Positions 11,907-14,773 of a stretch of 14,773 nt of DNA are shown piece by piece. Each line of letters begins with the position of its first letter. Position 1 is the first letter of the stretch. A program made the position numbers and the translations under genes. Below the pieces are notes generated by a model. That model was not told the origin of the DNA. It searched no databases and was given only the letters and a program-made list of their open reading frames with translations. Origin of the DNA: an uncultured Kineosporia sp. (lineage in GTDB: Bacteria > Actinomycetota > Actinomycetes > Actinomycetales > Kineosporiaceae); assembly GCA_937859855.1 (NCBI GenBank), contig CALMAR010000416.1, positions 1 to 14,773 on the forward strand. Direction: 5' to 3'.

Positions 11907-14773
11907 GTGGCTGAGTTGTTCGCCCCCTCGGGCCCGGTCGCCCAGCCGGGGACCGTGCGCGTGCAGGCTTCCTTTGACCGGGTCGCCCGGGCGCTGGAGT
12001 CCCGTCAGTTGTCGGTGCGTCCCATGGGCACCCACCAGCTGATGGCTCAATGCCCTGTGCACGCGGAGCGGACCGCTTCGCTGCACGTGACGTGGCGTCA
12101 CTCGCAGCGCGGTGGTCTCACGATGCTGCACTGCTTCGGCTGTCAGGCTGCCGCCGAGGACATCGCCATGGCGCTCGGCCTCAGTACCGCCGACCTGTTC
12201 GACGAGCCCCTGCCGGAGCGCGACCGAGCTGTTGGACGTATCGGCAAGTCCCCGCAGCGACGTCGCGCAGGGCGACGGCGAGGGCGCCTCGGCCGGCTAC
12301 CCGACCCGATCGCCGCCGCCCCACCCACCCCCGAAGACGATCATGAAAATCATGTATGGGTGACCGCTGCCCGCTACCTGTACGTGAACGCTGCCGGCGC
12401 GCCGGTCCAGGAGGTCGTCCGCGAGGAGTGCTCACAGGGCGAGCACCCGCATAAGACGTTCCGGCAGCTGTTCCTCACCCCAGACGGCCGGACGGTGAAG
12501 CGGAAACCGCAAGGCTTCGAACCGGTGCTGTACCGCGCTCCGCAGGTGGCTGCCGCGGTTCAGGCTGGACGGCCTGTCTGGCTCCTGGAAGGCGAGAAGG
12601 ATGTCGAGTCAGCCGAGCAGGTAGGCCTGGTCGCGACCACGAACGCTCAGGGGGGTCGCAGTTTCCCCGACGAACTGAGCGAGGCCCTGGCGGGCGCCGA
12701 TGTGCGGGTGGGCCTGGATCGTGACGCGACCGGGTGGGCGCGTGGTGTTGACCTGCATGCCCGGCTGTCGGCTGTCGACGCCCAGGTGCAGCTGCTCGTA
12801 CCCGCGACGCAAGCCGATAAGAGCGACTTCACTGATCACCTTCAGGCCGGCTACGACGTCGAGCAGCTGCTGGGCGTGCACGTCGATGAGGTACGGACGT
12901 GGCATGCGCTGAGCGATGCTGTGACGCGTTTCAGGGCCGTGCGCCAGGCCGCAGCCGAGGTGCAAGCCCGCCTGGACGCCGCCCGGGAAGCCGACGCGGA
13001 CGGGTCGCCTGGGGCGCTCCGCGACGCCGCGCAGCACCGGAGCTTCGCGCGTAGGTGGGCGCTGGAAAGCGAGATCCGGCAAGAAGCGCTCCTGGCCCAG
13101 GTAGATCAGGTGCTCGGGTACGGCATGCGCGTGGGCACCGAATGGGCCGGCGAGGCGATCGAAACCGCAGGCGATCTGCTACGACACGGCACCGAGCAGG
13201 CTCGCCTCTGCCATGAGTGGGCTGGCGTCGCCGTTCCGGCCTCGCTGCAGGAGCCGGCCCGCGCGAGCGCGGCACTAGGCGCTGCCCCGAACCCGACCAC
13301 CTCAGAACGAGACGCTCGGCGCGCGGCCGCGCCAGCAGGGCAATCAGGGGAGGCGGAGCAGCTGGCGCAGCAGCCCAGTCCTGCGCCGACGACGTCTCGG
13401 GCCTGGGACTGGATCGGCGCCGGCCGCACCGAGGAACGCGAGGGCGGGCATGTGTCGGCCCCGGTGTTCCGGGTCCTGGATGGCGCGATCGTCCAGTGGG
13501 TGCCCGCGCGCGGCGGAGACGAGGACGAAGGCACCTTCCGGTCAATCTTGTCCCTGGCAGTCCGGGTGGTCCGACGAGAGTTCCTGGAAGTCGAGCTGGC
13601 ACACGAACTCGACGTGCCCGAGCTTGCCGGACGGCCTCACGACGCCCAGGCGGACACGGTCAATCCTGCGGCCCCCCGGCAGCTGTTCGCGGTGGTGGTC
13701 GGCTACCGGGACCCGATCAGCGACGAGGTGATGCATCTACGGGTGGCGGCCGAGCAGTGGAAAGACCACTCCTGGCTGGAATCTCTGCCTGGGCCAGTGG
13801 ACTACGACCACAAGCGGTCGGGGTTGGACACCGTTCAGCGAGCCATCCTGGCGATCAGCGAGGACGTCCAGGACAGCGTCCTGTACCGATCCACAGGCTG
13901 GCGAGTTGACGGAGAGACTCACCGCTTCGTGCACGCAGCAGGCGCGATCACACCATCTGGCAGCGTTCAGGCGGCGGTCGCCTTCAGCGGCCCACTGGCC
14001 CAGTTCGACCTCCCCGCACCCACCCGCGACGCGGCCATCCTGAGGGAGGCCTTCACGCAGCACTCCGCCGGCATGCTGGACCGTCTCCCGATGCGGGTCG
14101 CTGCCCCCCTGCTGGGCTGGATCTACCGCTCGGTGCTCGGCCACAACCCGTGGGTTCTGACCCTCGTCGGCCCGCCCGGCAGCTACAAGACGTCCGTCGC
14201 CGCCAAAGCCATGCAGCACCTGGGGGAGCGGTGGGAGCACTCCAAGCCCGGCAGTTCGATGTCTGGCAACGGGGACACCCTCAACGCGTTGCGCTACAAG
14301 CTGCACGCCGCCAAGGACCTGCCGTGGTGGTGCGACGACTTCGCCCCGACGAAATCCTGGCTGGACGCCCAGCGGCTGCTGGAGGAGACCGGCCGGCTCA
14401 TCCACAACCAGGAAGGCCGCTCCCGCTCATCCCGCGACGGCCTGACCATCTCCGACGGAGGCGGACCCCGAGCCAGCGGCCTGTTCACCTCCGAAGTCAT
14501 GCCGCGCCCAGGGTCGGGCGCAGAACGGATGCTCGTCGTCCCACTGGCCCGCGCCGACGTCGACACCGGTCTGCTGTTCCCGCTGGACGCTGCCGAATCG
14601 CGTCACGCGCGGGCCCTGCTGATGGCCAGCTACCTGCAATGGCTAGCCGCCGACCTGTCAGCCCACCGGCAGCGGTACCTGACACTGGCGGACAACTACG
14701 CCGAGCAGCTCGCCGGGCAGGGACAAGCCATCCGCCAGTCGGCCGCGCTGGGGCACATCTACGCCGGGTGGGC
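11907..14773 (+). CDS. Primase/helicase-like replication protein, C-terminus beyond window
   Basis: The GTG at 11907 follows AGGGGGG (11894-11900) by 6 nt. The frame then stays open to the window end (955 codons, no stop). Domains in order: CHC2-type zinc finger, C49-x2-H52 ... C76-x2-C79; an Arg-rich linker (about 105-130); a beta-rich region (150-200); and a TOPRIM domain with LLEGEKD (226-232, catalytic Glu228) and LDRD (270-273, Asp271 and Asp273). A long variable region (about 330-515) includes Ala/Glu-rich helices. The C-terminal ATPase domain follows, with Walker A GPPGSYKTS (755-763) and CDDFAPTK (809-816) at a Walker B-like place. Zinc finger plus TOPRIM means RNA primer synthesis; the ATPase suggests a helicase-type motor. 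It probably initiates or primes replication of this element. It is larger than DnaG-like primases. Confidence 0.88.
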   Translation, partial: MAELFAPSGPVAQPGTVRVQASFDRVARALESRQLSVRPMGTHQLMAQCPVHAERTASLHVTWRHSQRGGLTMLHCFGCQAAAEDIAMALGLSTADLFDEPLPERDRAVGRIGKSPQRRRAGRRRGRLGRLPDPIAAAPPTPEDDHENHVWVTAARYLYVNAAGAPVQEVVREECSQGEHPHKTFRQLFLTPDGRTVKRKPQGFEPVLYRAPQVAAAVQAGRPVWLLEGEKDVESAEQVGLVATTNAQGGRSFPDELSEALAGADVRVGLDRDATGWARGVDLHARLSAVDAQVQLLVPATQADKSDFTDHLQAGYDVEQLLGVHVDEVRTWHALSDAVTRFRAVRQAAAEVQARLDAAREADADGSPGALRDAAQHRSFARRWALESEIRQEALLAQVDQVLGYGMRVGTEWAGEAIETAGDLLRHGTEQARLCHEWAGVAVPASLQEPARASAALGAAPNPTTSERDARRAAAPAGQSGEAEQLAQQPSPAPTTSRAWDWIGAGRTEEREGGHVSAPVFRVLDGAIVQWVPARGGDEDEGTFRSILSLAVRVVRREFLEVELAHELDVPELAGRPHDAQADTVNPAAPRQLFAVVVGYRDPISDEVMHLRVAAEQWKDHSWLESLPGPVDYDHKRSGLDTVQRAILAISEDVQDSVLYRSTGWRVDGETHRFVHAAGAITPSGSVQAAVAFSGPLAQFDLPAPTRDAAILREAFTQHSAGMLDRLPMRVAAPLLGWIYRSVLGHNPWVLTLVGPPGSYKTSVAAKAMQHLGERWEHSKPGSSMSGNGDTLNALRYKLHAAKDLPWWCDDFAPTKSWLDAQRLLEETGRLIHNQEGRSRSSRDGLTISDGGGPRASGLFTSEVMPRPGSGAERMLVVPLARADVDTGLLFPLDAAESRHARALLMASYLQWLAADLSAHRQRYLTLADNYAEQLAGQGQAIRQSAALGHIYAGW

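Noticed and set aside
11345..11914. 189-codon plus-strand frame beginning near the predicted transcript start
   Set aside because: It starts at TTG and fully overlaps the RHH gene in another frame; the RHH fold is better supported.

Overview
The window is high-GC DNA with codon use and gene families typical of Actinomycetota, most like Streptomyces and its relatives. A ParA-type partition pair, a large primase/helicase-like replication protein and a repeat-rich, lower-GC spacer between them suggest an extrachromosomal or integrated element (a large plasmid or ICE). That origin is inferred from gene content only.

Left block (1-9702, minus strand). One long, tightly packed gene array reads from parA down to position 1: parA; a tandem ribbon-helix-helix (RHH) DNA-binding protein; a SAF-domain CpaB/RcpC-like protein; a TadZ/CpaE-like MinD-family protein; TadA ATPase; TadB and TadC platform proteins; then, after a 154-nt gap, a short Flp/TadE-type pilin, two TadE-like pseudopilins, a TadG-like protein and a LysM-domain membrane protein cut by the window edge. 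Most junctions are ATGA or TGATG overlaps, so translation is probably coupled. This is a compact actinobacterial Tad (tight adherence, type IVc pilus) locus downstream of a partition cassette. No prepilin peptidase (TadV/CpaA) is present in the window.

Middle (9703-11484). About 1.8 kb holds one unrecognised plus-strand gene (10244-10903) between two non-coding stretches. The first stretch falls to about 47% GC at 9881-9980, with recurring TGTTTG hexamers and several perfect or near-perfect palindromes. The second has a strong hairpin containing a DnaA-box-like sequence, C-rich repeats, and a 45-bp tandem duplication that runs into the start of a small RHH gene. These are candidates for an origin, a centromere or operators.

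Right block (11485-14773, plus strand). A small RHH protein, a hairpin terminator, a pair of GGGTACCC palindromes, and then a long gene, open to the window end (955 codons visible). It has a CHC2 zinc finger, a TOPRIM domain and a P-loop ATPase domain, so it is a primase/helicase-like replication protein.

Most notable observation. A two-part element, TGTCACA-N16-ACCT, occurs at three places. All are intergenic, and each reads toward the gene that follows: parA, the pilin gene and the small RHH gene. Spacing is identical each time. It looks like a shared promoter, resembling ECF sigma-factor promoters, or a shared operator, and would put partition, pilin production and the small RHH regulator under one control.
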